Shown here piece by piece: positions 46,710 to 57,190 of a DNA stretch of 64,000 nucleotides; the stretch's first letter is position 1; every line of letters starts with the position of its first letter. This DNA comes from Chimonanthus salicifolius (taxonomy: Eukaryota > Streptophyta > Magnoliopsida > Laurales > Calycanthaceae). A program made the translations under genes and the position numbers. The DNA lies in contig CM023532.1 in assembly GCA_013350335.1 (NCBI GenBank), positions 92,011,383 to 92,075,382 of the forward strand, given 5' to 3'. The notes below the pieces were generated by a model. That model worked only from the letters and a program-made list of their open reading frames with translations, searched no databases and was not told the DNA's origin.

Positions 46710-47268
46710 AAGCTTCATGGGGTTCGGCCATACACCATGGCTGAACCCATGATCCTCCAATTCAACCTTTATTTACAACTTTGCCACTCCTTAAAATTAA
46801 CCAATAATCCGATCCTTGCATCATTAAACATAAACCATAATTTGATTCATGGGGTTCGGCCATACACATGGCCGAACCCATGATGCCTAATTTTCCTTGA
46901 ACAATCTCCACCCTTCCATAATTGGAAGGTTTCCATAATTAGCAACTAATTCTAAAATTAGATAATTTCCTATTTTATTCTCCATTCCAAATCCATCTAC
47001 CATTGTAAACTACCCCATCGGGTTCGGCCATACACCATAGCCAAACCCTATGGTTCATGATCTTGGCCATTAGTTTAGATCAAATTAAACATTCAATAAT
47101 AACATTGACCAATTACCATCCATAAAATCAATTAAAAACATAAATATAATTGATTGGGTTCGGCCATACCCATGCCTGAACCTCACCCCCTTTTTTTTAT
47201 TACTTTTAGATCCAACAACTTAGCCATAATACAATCATTGTTCGGCCATGCAATGGCCGACCCACATC
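46710..47268 (-). mobile_element. Host LTR E, right part
   Basis: Resumes after solo LTR D. It has five palindromes starting at 46720, 46852, 47020, 47157 and 47240, the last two decayed. It is cut at 47268 by the element that starts there, and its remainder is not found further right. Confidence 0.8.
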
Positions 47269-48473
47269 TGTGACACCCCGATTTCTCAGTGAAGTGGATA
47301 ATTACGAAAATGCCCCTGGTTTGTTAAATTAATTATTTTGTGATGTCAAATAAGGAAATGGTGGGGCCCATTGCTCAAATTAAGATCATATGAGCACATT
47401 ATAAAGGTCAAGTTTGATTGGATGGGTAATGAACATCAATTGGGTCGAAAATGGCTAAATGGGTCAAATGGCCCAATTGGACCCAATGGGTCATAATGGA
47501 TGATTTGACCATTGTGTAAGCTCAAATTAAATGGGGTCAAGCTGAACTGATTGGAAATCAAGTATAGCAAAAATGGGTAGGCTTGAAACACAAGTGAAAA
47601 CCAATTAGAAATGGCAAAATCAGCCCATGAATGGGTCATATTGTCAAAACGGGTCAAAGGGCTGATTGGGGACCCAATGGGTCGGGTTGACTAGATTGAC
47701 CACGGATGACCATGTGGGCCCTCAATTGAACTCGAGAATGAGCTAGTTCAGCTTGAGTTGGAATGATTTGAAGTGAGTTTGATTTAAGAAAAGAGTTGAC
47801 TCAAATATGGAGCATTAAATGTGATGAATTGGATGAGTTGGTTTAGAATAAAAATATCATGAGTTAAGTGAGTCAAGAGGGGGTGGAAATGAGTTGTAAT
47901 CTCACACAACACTTGATCAGAATCAATCTCAGCCGTTGGTATGAAGAGGTGCCTTGGCAAAGCCAAGGGACACCAAGCTTGGGCGGCGTCAATCCATTGA
48001 ATGGATGCATTGTTTCATTTCCAATGGGTGCAACGTTTGGCACCAAGGGGTGTCTTAGTTGACACCCAACATCTCTTCGTTTTTGGCAAGAGTAAAGAGG
48101 GAGGATGAATGGGAGTTGGGGGCTGAAACTACAAAAGGCAAAGGTTGCCTTTCTTGGCTGTTTTTGTCATTGCAAATCCAAGAATTACCATCTCTCTCTC
48201 CCTCTCTCCAATTCGTTTTTCCTGGCTGAAACAGCAGAGGTTTTGGCACCAGTTATTCAAGCATAAACCAGTAAAGAATTAAAGAAAGAAAGAAGGAAAC
48301 AAGAGAGGAGGAAGCAAGGATCTTAGGCAAAGGAAGTTTGGTAAGTATTTATGTGTTATTTTGGTTTTATAACATGGAACAAATGGGGTGTGTATTGGGC
48401 CATGGTTATGGCCGAATACACCAAGGTTTTAACCTTGATTAATAGAGGTTTTAAAATGGTAAAGATGACCATT

Positions 48474-49457
48474 GGGTTCGGCCACCATGGAGGGCCGAAC
48501 CCCATGTAAAAGATAGGTTAGTTTTGATGTTTTGAAACATAGAAACCATGGAGTTTTTATGGACTGTTTTTGAGGTTTCTTTAAGATTCAAATGCATGTT
48601 TTTAAAGCGGGTTCAAAATATGGATCTGAATGACATAAGGACTGAGGTTAGCATGGGTCTAAATAGTGGATTAAAATTGATGACATGGACCATTAGGATC
48701 GGCCATCTTGGATGGCCGAATCCCATGAAGTATGATGGTCATTTGGACAAGTTGATGAACTTAGTTGGATGGTTTTGAGAGGTAAAAATGCAGCAATGTT
48801 ATACTGATATTATATGTTAAAATGACACCTAAAACATGTTTGAAAGACCAAAACATGGACATAGGGTTTGGCCACCTTGGATGGCCGAACCCCATGTAAG
48901 TAATTGATGGTTTTGGTGAGTTAAAAACCATATAAAGTTATGGTGTTCTTATGGCAATTGATGGAATAACATGTTTACTGTTTTGGTGGATTATTATGCG
49001 GCTGAACCATGTATAATTCATGGTTGAGTTAGCATGATTAAACCATGAGTAATCATGGTGATTATTGGATCAAGTGAACCCTAGGGTTCGGCTATGAGTA
49101 TGGCCGAACCCCATGGGGCTGTTTTAGGGATAAATGGACTATGTGTAAGAAAATAATCAACCATTGATGATGATGGATTGTGGATGAAAATCTATAGGAT
49201 GTGGTTCGGCCATGTGGCATGGCCGAACCCCATCAATGATTATTATGTGATAGAATTGGGTTAAGTAATAAATGGGATTAAAGGTGATGAATGAAGAACC
49301 CCACTAAGTTGGTTAAGATATGGTTAAACTAAAGGTTAGCCTAAATGGCATAAAAGTAATTATTGATGGAATGATCAATGATGGAAATGATCATAGGGTT
49401 GGATGTACGGACACGAACCAAAGTGGTATGGTTCGGCCAGGTAGTATGGCCGAACCC
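48474..49457. repeat. Dispersed palindrome cluster, six copies
   Basis: Copies start at 48474, 48694, 48863, 49084, 49203 and 49429. A half copy lies near 48403. Confidence 0.87.
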
Positions 49458-49802
49458 TGCCAAGGTATTTTTGTAGTACAAGATGTGGTTGGGTCTTAGA
49501 TGTGAATGAACAAGTAAATGATAGTTTTATTTACTGATTGTCATATGGTCAAGGTATCGGAAGTTGAACGATGTGCAAGTCGTGAGCAAGTGACGCTTTA
49601 AGAAAGAACAATCACCAAAGCTAATCTTCGGTAGATTTCCTACTTACTTGTAACCACAATTTATGATTTGGTTTTATTATGTTCTTATGAGATATGTTGT
49701 ATTTAAGTTACGTTACAAATGTGGTTTTGAATGATGAGTTAAGTATTTACAAATGACATATAATGCATAGACATCTCATGCATGGCATGGGATGATGATT
49801 AT

Positions 49803-49990
49803 GGAAACCGGAGCCCACACTCCGCCGGAATATCCGAGATGCAACTGTGGGGCCTCCTTCGGCGGTGAAAGTCACCCCAGGAGAATTGACAGGTGGTTAT
49901 GGAAACCGGAGCCCGCACTCCGTCGGAATGTCCGAGATGCAACTGTGGGGCCTCCTTTTGCGGTGAAATGTCACGCCAGGAGAATCTAAC
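49803..49990. repeat. LTR minisatellite, two units of about 102 bp
   Basis: Both units contain AAACCGGAGCCC, CACTCCG, GGAAT.TCCGAGATGCAAC and GTGGGGCCTCCTT, the last facing CCAGGAG. Confidence 0.88.
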
Positions 49991-50522
49991 AGGTTGATAT
50001 GAGACACGGCAAGTAAAGGCTATGTGTATGTGTGATGGGGTGGGACTCATTACATTTGCATACATACATAGCATGTTTTCATATGTTTTTGATAATCAGA
50101 TATTATGATATATGTGCATGTTTTTATATGCTAACCATGTGGTAGCCCTGATCGGGAACCTACTGGGTGCGTTGATCTAACGCCCTAATTCTATCCTTAG
50201 AGGATAACACAGGAACGAGGAAGGGAAAAGAGAAGGTCGACGACCAGGAGGGGAGCCAAGCCTAAGTGCTTGAATGATGAACAAGATTACTTATCTACTG
50301 TCATTTGAATTATATTTTGATGGACATGTAATAAGTTAATACTTGCTATGGTTTGATTAGACTATTAACTATGGATAGTTGTTTACCTTAATTATCAATT
50401 GAGACTGTTACTTGCTATCTTTTCATATTATTTCCACAGTTAATCTAATTTATTCCTCATGTTGTTATTAGTTCCATGTGTGATTCATTATCATGGTCTA
50501 GTCCATGTACACATGGGTGGCC

Positions 50523-50558
50523 AGTTAAGGTTCAGACTTGAGTAGTCTGAACTTAACT
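50523..50558. other. Strong LTR-end stem of 15 bp
   Basis: AGTTAAG, a one-base bulge, then TTCAGACT pair with AGTCTGAA and CTTAACT around the loop TGAGT. The outer AGTTAAG/CTTAACT part is kept in several LTR copies, while the inner stem differs and stays paired. Confidence 0.68.
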
Positions 50559-50660
50559 CGCGTCGTGGCGCCGCCCGCTCTCTTTCACTCTGTGTTTCTT
50601 TCAAAAGAAATTTTTAGACTCTGATTTTCGGAAGGATGAAAAAGGGCGGGGCGTTACAAT

Positions 50661-50672
50661 TGGTATCAGAGC
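50661..50672 (+). promoter_or_regulatory. Primer binding site, initiator-Met type
   Basis: TGGTATCAGAGC two bases after the LTR end, an exact match to the usual plant initiator-Met site. Confidence 0.92.
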
Positions 50673-50749
50673 GAAATGGGAAGTTGAATCATCGAAGTAA
50701 GATTAAGACGGTTTCATGCCTCACTGACGAATAAGAATCCCAACTGACC

Positions 50750-50763
50750 GACTCTTCGGAGTC
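50750..50763 (+). other. Leader hairpin with UUCG loop
   Basis: GACTC-TTCG-GAGTC gives a C(UUCG)G tetraloop, an exceptionally stable RNA cap, 92 nt after the LTR. It is shared with two other elements here. Confidence 0.65.
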
Positions 50764-51103
50764 CGCTGACTGGGGGCCGGATTAATTTACTTCGAGTGAC
50801 TCAGACTGAACAATCAATCTGAGAACGACAATGAAAGATAGCAAAGTAAAGTACAGTCATCATAACTGGATATATCAAACATAGCAAAGTAGGATGTACT
50901 CCCCTGATATCCCCCATTGAGAAACAAACAACAGGAATTTAGAGATTTCCCCACAAACAAAAGAACACAAAGAGTGATGATTTGGTAATCTTCCCAAACA
51001 AAGTACATGATACTATGCATGATCAAAATCCCCTGGAAACCAAGAATGGTTTATTTAGAATTGTTGTTGAATATTCTTGTGTTTTAAATGTTGTGTCACA
51101 GAT

Positions 51104-51664
51104 ATGTCAAGCAACGAGGCATACACCGAGTTATGGGATAAAGGGACACCTAGTTGTCCAGTAGATTTGGTATCAACTTCCAACAGTGTCAACCTGGAAG
51201 TCAATGTGGACATTCAAGAGGGGTCTCCTGAGGAGGAGGAATGGAACCTAGCACCATTGGAGGAGGTGAACCTAGCACCATTACCGGAGTATCTTATGGA
51301 TGATATTCCTTGGTTAGTGGGACCTCCTGAGGAAGAAGAAGAGGATCTAGCACCTTTCCTGGAGGATCCTATGGCAAATGTTCCTGTAATCTTAGAATCG
51401 CTTGGGGAGATAGATCCCTACGATACATGTGAGTTGTGCAATCAAGATGGGCACAACTGTAGGTATTGTCCTCACCCTTTAGGCATTGTCTGCCCGTTCT
51501 GTGGACTACATGGGCATGGAGAGGCGAGGACTAACTATCCATATATTGGAGGACCTGGCTTAATACCCTGCACGACATGTGAAGTGTTGGGGCACACGGC
51601 GATGACATGTCCTGTTAACCGTTTCAAGTTTGCTGATGATGCAGAGTCTTCTACGGAAGACTAG
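51104..51664 (+). CDS. ORF0: acidic protein with three CCHC zinc knuckles
   Basis: An extra ORF of 186 codons between leader and gag, intact except as noted. ATG 51104 is chosen over the in-frame 51077 because MSSNEAYTELWDKG aligns with the start of the copy at 40622. Residues about 35-110 are very acidic (PEEEEEDLAPF type). The C-terminal half has knuckle 1 CELCNQDGHNCRYC, knuckle 2 CPFCGLHGHGEARTNY (last Cys replaced by Tyr; the other copy has Cys) and knuckle 3 CTTCEVLGHTAMTC. Binding of nucleic acid is likely from the knuckles. The role is unknown. It is distinct from Gag, which has its own knuckle downstream. Confidence 0.8.
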   Translation: MSSNEAYTELWDKGTPSCPVDLVSTSNSVNLEVNVDIQEGSPEEEEWNLAPLEEVNLAPLPEYLMDDIPWLVGPPEEEEEDLAPFLEDPMANVPVILESLGEIDPYDTCELCNQDGHNCRYCPHPLGIVCPFCGLHGHGEARTNYPYIGGPGLIPCTTCEVLGHTAMTCPVNRFKFADDAESSTED

Positions 51665-51887
51665 GCTAGGAAGTAATATGAAGGGGTATTAAAAAGAGGG
51701 TTATTTTGTAAGGGTAGATTTTGTTATTTATAGGGTTTAGTTTAACCCTATCCGCCCTTGTACAAAAAAAAATTAATTATGAATTAATATAAAGTATGCG
51801 ATTTTATGATTTTATGAGGATTTATGGCATTTAATGCATATTGATAATGGAAACTAAGTCTATGATGTTTCCATGAATTAAGAATAA

Positions 51888-52262
51888 ATGGCGCCACAGA
51901 AAAAGGTTGTAAAGGATTCGAAGGGAAAAGAAAAAGTTTTACAAATCGGATTAGTTGAAAGGACTTCAAAAATGAAGACCCGTCAGGATGGTAAAAAGAA
52001 AGATGAGGTGTTCATAATCACACCACAAGGGAAGGTGGTACCTCAACGCAAGAAGGTGGTACATGAGAAGGTGCCATCGGTACATGACAAAGAGCGGTCC
52101 GTTCATGACGAAGAGAGATCAGTTCATGAAAGATCTCGCAATGAGGAAGAGTCTCATCATTCTCGGCATGAAGAGAGGAGAGTGACCCTACGTATCAACA
52201 GGACGAGGAGGAGGAATATGACTCGTCATATCGACGAGAGGAGGAAGAGAACAGCAACCTGA
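51888..52262 (+). pseudogene. gag: Gag N-terminal region
   Basis: ATG 51888 starts MAPQKKVVKDSKGKEK, a basic then charged, low-complexity region with repeated VHD/VHE and ER blocks. A frameshift near 52175 separates it from the Gag core, which continues in another frame as an acidic stretch (QQDEEEEYDSSYRREEEEN). The reading given ends at 52262 out of the true frame. Confidence 0.65.
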
Positions 52263-52273
52263 CTGTACCCTAT

Positions 52274-52552
52274 GTGCCTCCTGAACTGCAGAGCTTGGTG
52301 CAAGCTGTAGTAACATCTGTCCTCCAACAACATATGAACGGAGGGGGAAGCACGAGTGAAAATAATGACCGTAACATGGTCAGAGATTTTCAACAACAGC
52401 ACCCACCTTACTTCAAGGGCAGAGAAGGGCCTGTCGGAGCCGAGAACTGGTTGGAGAAGATTTCTCACATACTGACTCTTTTGAATATCAAGAGTCATGC
52501 TCATAAAATTCTATTGGCCACTTCACAGCTGATAGATGACGCTCCCAAATAG
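52274..52552 (+). pseudogene. gag: Gag core, first part
   Basis: PPELQSLVQAVVTSVLQQH, HPPYFKGREGPVGAENWLE and ATSQLIDDAPK match the copy at 30479-30745. It ends at TAG 52550-52552, at the same codon as the stop in that copy, directly before a TGG. Confidence 0.85.
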
Positions 52553-52561
52553 TGGAAAACA

Positions 52562-53065
52562 GTGGAGAAACAGCGGGCACTTGTGCCAGAAAGAGAAAGA
52601 ATTGCTATGACCTGGGAGCAATTCTCAGCGACATTCTTAGAGCGCTACTTTTCGGAGGAAGAAAGAGAACGTCAGATTCAGGCCTTTATGACATTAGTGC
52701 AAGGCTCAATGACGGTGGCTGAGTATCACCAAGAATTCCTCAGCCTGCCAATTTATGCATTTTATGTTGTGGACACGGAATATCGGAGGGCTCGCAAGTT
52801 CGAGCGTGGTTTAGGGCCAAACATTAGGGCCAAAGTAACCGTGTTCAAAGCCGCCACACTGGCGGAAGTGGTCAGCAGAGCGACCATTGTGGAGCAGGAA
52901 CTGGCAGAGTTTGTACGAGTTGACAACCGTCGCGCACCGGGTGGGAGGGGTACTTATCAACCAAACAAGAAGTTCCGATCGAACTTCAGCAGACCCTCGC
53001 CATCTGTTGGATCTACTGGGGGCTTTCGTCCCAACCAGCCAACTCAGTCTGTATCAGTTATTTAG
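52562..53065 (+). pseudogene. gag: Gag core, second part
   Basis: In frame with the preceding part. It contains MTWEQFSATFLERYFSEEE, TLVQGSMTVAEYHQEFLSL, RRARKFERGLGPNIRAKV and a basic GGRGTYQPNKKFRSN linker. A TAG at 53063 interrupts it before the zinc knuckle. Confidence 0.88.
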
Positions 53066-53077
53066 GCATCCAGAGGA

Positions 53078-53302
53078 ATGAGTAACTATTTCCACTGTGA
53101 TCAACCATGTCACTTCAAAAGGGACTGCCCAAAACTCAACAGGCTGTCATACGCCAGAGGATCATTCCGTCCGCCAGCTAGACCGGTAAACTCCAGAGGT
53201 GGCAAAATGCAAAGTCGGGGAGGTCGAGGGTCTAACCCTGCTGGAGCTGGACGATTATTCACTCTAACTTCTCCGGAAGAAGAAGACCATGCTGTGATAT
53301 AG
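53078..53302 (+). pseudogene. gag: Gag zinc knuckle and linker to protease
   Basis: In the same frame. The knuckle reads YFHCDQPCHFKRDC: the first Cys is Tyr and the usual Gly is Cys, so zinc binding is probably lost. A TAG at 53300-53302 replaces a glutamine codon of the copy at 29731. Confidence 0.83.
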
Positions 53303-53305
53303 GGT

Positions 53306-53905
53306 ATGGCGGTAGTGAGTAGTTCTTATGCATATGCACTATTTGATTCTGGAGCATCACACTCTTTCATAGCTGCATCATTTATTACTACTATCGGTAC
53401 GTTAGTTCAAAGATTAGCCACAGCACTTACTATTGTATCCCCTGTCAGAGATTCGGCATTGGGACTTATATGTACGGCGGCTAACACTGAATTAGCTGGA
53501 CTCAGATTTGAGTTTAATTATTTGGTGCTAGACATGTCTGAGTATGATATAATATTCGGCATGGATTGGTTGGCTATGTTTCATGCCAACATCGACTATT
53601 ATCGCCGAAGAGTGACATTTATCTCACCCGAGGGCAAGCAATACGTAGTTCGTGCAGATAAACAGAGTGGATTGCAGGAAGGGTTAAATCACGTGGTATT
53701 GAATAATATCACCATAAATAAAGCTCCAGTTACTGAACTTCCGGCAATTGTACAAGAATTTGCGGATGTATTTCCAAAGGAACTCCCTGGTTTACTGCCT
53801 ATGAGGGAGATTAACTTCGAGATCAAGTTGTACCCTGGCAACGCATCAGTGTCGTTACGACACTATCGGATGGCACCAGCAGAAATGTCGGAGCTAAAGA
53901 AGTAG
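53306..53905 (+). pseudogene. pol: Aspartic protease and RT start
   Basis: The active site is [14 protein letters not shown] near residue 15, and the flap region is FGMDWLAMFHANIDY. The linker to RT includes LPAIVQEFADVFPKELPGL and HYRMAPAEMSELKK before a TAG at 53903. It shares the gag frame. Confidence 0.9.
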
Positions 53906-54119
53906 ATTGATGAACTGCTTAGGCTGGGTTGCATCCGGAGCAGTACATCATCATGGGAAGGACCAGTGCTATTTGTGAAGAAGATGGACGGTTCACTACG
54001 AATGTGCGTGGACTACCGGAAGCTGAATCAGCCAACAGTCCGGAACAAGTACCCTCTACCCAGGATCGATGATTTATTCGATCAATTGAAGGGTTCCAGC
54101 CATTTTTCAAAGTATTGAT
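53906..54119 (+). pseudogene. pol: RT fingers segment between stop and frameshift
   Basis: In the protease frame: [39 protein letters not shown] and [19 protein letters not shown] one-base gain near 54112 moves RT into the next frame. Confidence 0.82.
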
Positions 54120-54716
54120 TTGATGTCTGGTTATCATCAAATACGGGTTAGGGAGGAAGATATAGAGAAGATGGCCTTTCGGACACGGTATGGACTATAC
54201 GAGTTTGTAGTCATGCCATTTGGACTCACAAATGCGCCGGCGGTGTTTATGGATTTGATGAACAGAATCTTTCGTCCCTATTTGGATCAATTTGTAATCA
54301 TATTTATTGATGATATCCTAATCTACTCTAAGAGTCAGGAACAACATGCAGAGCACTTACTGATAGTTTTGAATATTTTGAGGCAGAATAAGCTATATGC
54401 CAAGGCCAGTAAATGTGAATTCTGGCTATCCGAGGTCAATTTCTTGGGACATGTTATATCTGAGGGAGGTATAGCCGTGGATCCGGCTAAGGTGGCAGCA
54501 GTGAAAGATTGGAAAGTGCCCAAGAATGTAACAGAAATTCGTAGCTTCTTGGGATTGGCTGGTTATTATAGAAGATTTATCATGGATTTTGCAAAAATAG
54601 CATCTCCATTGACTCAACTCACACAGAAAGGAGTCAAGTACGAGTGGACAGATCTATGTAATCAAAGGTTTGAAGAGCTGAAGACAAGACTTACCACTGC
54701 CCCTATTTTAGTAATA
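54120..54716 (+). pseudogene. pol: RT palm, truncated
   Basis: [32 protein letters not shown], catalytic [10 protein letters not shown] and [16 protein letters not shown]. The reading stops after TTAPILV where LTR-like sequence begins. RNase H and integrase are absent. Confidence 0.9.
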
Positions 54717-54991
54717 TTTGTTAAGTGATGTACTTCCTTGCTATTTAATAATTTGTAGGATAGATTCTATTATAATTCCACATTAAGTTTAATTCCGCAA
54801 GTATAACCTTTATTCGTGTGAACCGTTTTAGTGGCTTAGTCCACTCACACGTATGGTTGCCCAGTTAAGGGCCGGGCTTTGGAAACTCAGACTTAACTCG
54901 CATGACGTCCCGCTCTCTTGGCACTCTTTATTTCAAAAAAAAAAAAAATATACTCTGATTTTTCGGCAGTGAAAAGGGGCGAGGCGTTACA
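54717..54991 (+). mobile_element. LTR 3' remnant fused to RT
   Basis: The last 275 bp of a plus-oriented LTR, ending GAGGCGTTACA. It includes ATTCCGCA, the inner stem GTGG.CTTAGTCCAC and the poly-A/TCTGATTTTTCGG block. The missing target duplication argues that it came to lie here by deletion. Confidence 0.82.
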
Positions 54992-55636
54992 GTTTTCTCC
55001 ACAACTTTTTCTGCTATGGGTGAAGATGGAGGAGCAGATGGGGTTGATTATGATGGTGTAATAGGTGAATCGTCTATGTCTATGACTAAGTTGGAATGAG
55101 CTCCAAAAGCAACAATCGATGTACTGATGGGAAATGTAACTCTAACCAAGCGATTCGAGAAGTTACGCAACCAATGATGCATACACAGACACGATCATAC
55201 ACGCTAAAACAAATTCACACAAGAAAATGCCTAGATCTAAATTTAAATTGCACAAATGTAATCAAATTTTTTATTGGCTTACCCTAAAGGCTGTCTCTAG
55301 ACTTGCTCCTACTTTTTTCTCCAAACAATCGAAGTCTCCAATGAGAGTTCAACCACAAGATGGCCAGGTAAGTGGGGCAGCACACGGTACCTCGTCCCAG
55401 CTTATCCTTACGTCATGCTCGACCGCATTCCTTGGTGACATGCCTTAGTGACTATACTAGCCTTAGAAATCATTCTTGAAGATGAACTAGTCATTGGTTC
55501 TAAAAATTGATTTGAATTGAAAAGGTTCCTAATGAGCATGAAACCCTAAAAATCTAGCCTAATAGTTCCTTAATTGATTTTATTAGGAGATGTATGAGCC
55601 AGTTTACTATCTTGTTTTTCTAGATATTGTGAATGT
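54992..55636. other. Unassigned sequence, left part
   Basis: No supported gene. Short open frames (55096-55448) lack recognisable motifs. It continues at 59809 beyond a solo LTR, and that continuation carries a Tat/Athila-type primer site, so it may be part of an old Ty3/gypsy relic. Confidence 0.45.
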
Positions 55637-56344
55637 TGTAACGCCCCGCACTTTTTCACTCGCTTCTTCTTGTAAGTTCAGAGTATATTTTTTTTTTTTT
55701 ATAACAGAGTAGAGTGATAGAGCGCAGGACGTCACGACGCGAGCTAAATCCGAACTTCCAAAGTCCGACCCTTAACTGGCCAGCCCTTTGTGTGCATGGA
55801 CCAAGTCCAAGAAAAACAGTTCACACATAGCAATACGATACACATGCGGAATAAATCATAACATGCGGAAAATAATAGAACCAAGTTCCATTCTATTGAT
55901 AGCAAAGTACATAGTCAAATAAATCACATTAATCATTATCCAAATAAACATCCAACCATAGCAATTCATCTAAGTTATTACATTCCGAAAACTGGATACT
56001 CTAAATACAAAATCCTTGACTATCTTAAACAACATATAAGACTAAAAATGTTCCAAGCTCCTATGCTTGTCCTTTTCCGCGTTCAGCGTTTTTCCTCGTT
56101 TCCTGCATCATCCACTAAAGGGTAGAAGTAGGGCGTTAGTATAGCGCGCCCAGTAGGAATTCCAGTTAGGATTAATACATGGTTAGTACAAAACATATAA
56201 TATTATCATAGTGCCAAAAAGGCCATACACACCTTGTCATGAAATCATATAAACCATGCCATAAAACCATGTAATCCGTGCCAAGTCATGATGTCAAATG
56301 CAATGAGTCTCAGCCATCACAAGTACATATAAATCCCTCCATAT

Positions 56345-56625
56345 AGGTCTTTCGAACGCCCCGACGGAGTGTGGATCCTCCGGTTCCTGCTTGATGGATA
56401 ATGCAGATCAGGTATACCACATAGGTTGTTCGGACACCCCGACGGAGTGTGAACCCTCCGGTTCCCTCTTGATGGATAATTCACATCAAGGTATACCACA
56501 TAGGTTGTTCGGACGCCCCGATGGAGTGTCGACCATTCGGTTCCCTCTTGATGGATAATGCACATCAAGGTATACCACATAGGTTGTTCGGACGCCCCGA
56601 CGGAGTGTGGACCCTCCGGTTACCA
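56345..56625. repeat. LTR minisatellite, four units of about 80 bp
   Basis: Units contain TTCGGACGCCCCGACGGAG, TGTGGACCCTCCGGTTCC, then CTTGATGGATAATGCACATC and AAGGTATACCACATAGG. Confidence 0.9.
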
Positions 56626-56661
56626 AATCCTTCACCCCATGCCATGCATGAGATGCCAATG

Positions 56662-56965
56662 AAACACATGCTATTTTATAACATAAGTATAGCATTATTA
56701 AAATCACCTTTGAAACATAATCAACACCTGCTATTTTATACAAATAAACATAACATTATAAATCACCTTTGAAACATAATCAACACCTGCTATTTTATAC
56801 AAATAAACATAGCATTATAAATCACCTTTGAAACATAATCAACACATGCTATTTTATACAAATAAACATAGCATTATTAAAATCACCTTTGAAACGTAAT
56901 CAACACTTGCTATTTTATACAAATAAACATAGCATTATTAAAATTCGTAGAAAGCATATCCTTTG
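56662..56965. repeat. Tandem repeat of about 62 bp, five copies
   Basis: Units contain GCTATTTTATACAAATAAAC, ATAGCATTATAAATC and ACCTTTGAAACATAATCAAC. Other LTRs have one or two units at the same place. Confidence 0.88.
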
Positions 56966-57190
56966 AAACATAATTTCATCAAAACATAAGATAAAACAGG
57001 TGTACATAGACCATGGTTTCAAAGAGGTGGAATCCTACCAAGACCGTTAACGTGTGCTTGCGTCTTTCGTCCAATAATCGATCACCGATCGTGCACCACT
57101 GCGAGATCCCATTACCTTATAATATAATATTAAGTCAACATCAAGTCCTACTTGATTTGCAATATTTAAATCCATAAACACCAACTTGTG

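Larger units (their letters stand above)
47269..50658 (+). mobile_element. 5' LTR of the truncated chromovirus
   Basis: 3390 bp, TGTGACACCCCGATTTC to GGGCGGGGCGTTACA. The TTGACC/GGTCAA-rich start is followed by palindromes, a minisatellite, the GGGTGCGTT hairpin near 50164 and a long stem at 50523-50558. Confidence 0.92.
47269..54991 (+). mobile_element. Truncated chromovirus with extra zinc-knuckle ORF
   Basis: A 5' LTR (47269-50658), primer site, leader, ORF0, gag, protease and RT up to about 54716 are followed directly by the last 275 bp of an LTR. RNase H, integrase and most of the 3' LTR are missing. The flanks ACATC and GTTTT do not match, so the right end is not the original one; a deletion or inter-element recombination joined them. 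Confidence 0.88.

Noticed and set aside
55096..55448. Possible host exon in the unassigned block
   Set aside because: Short overlapping frames without motifs, and no splice or conservation evidence available by eye.
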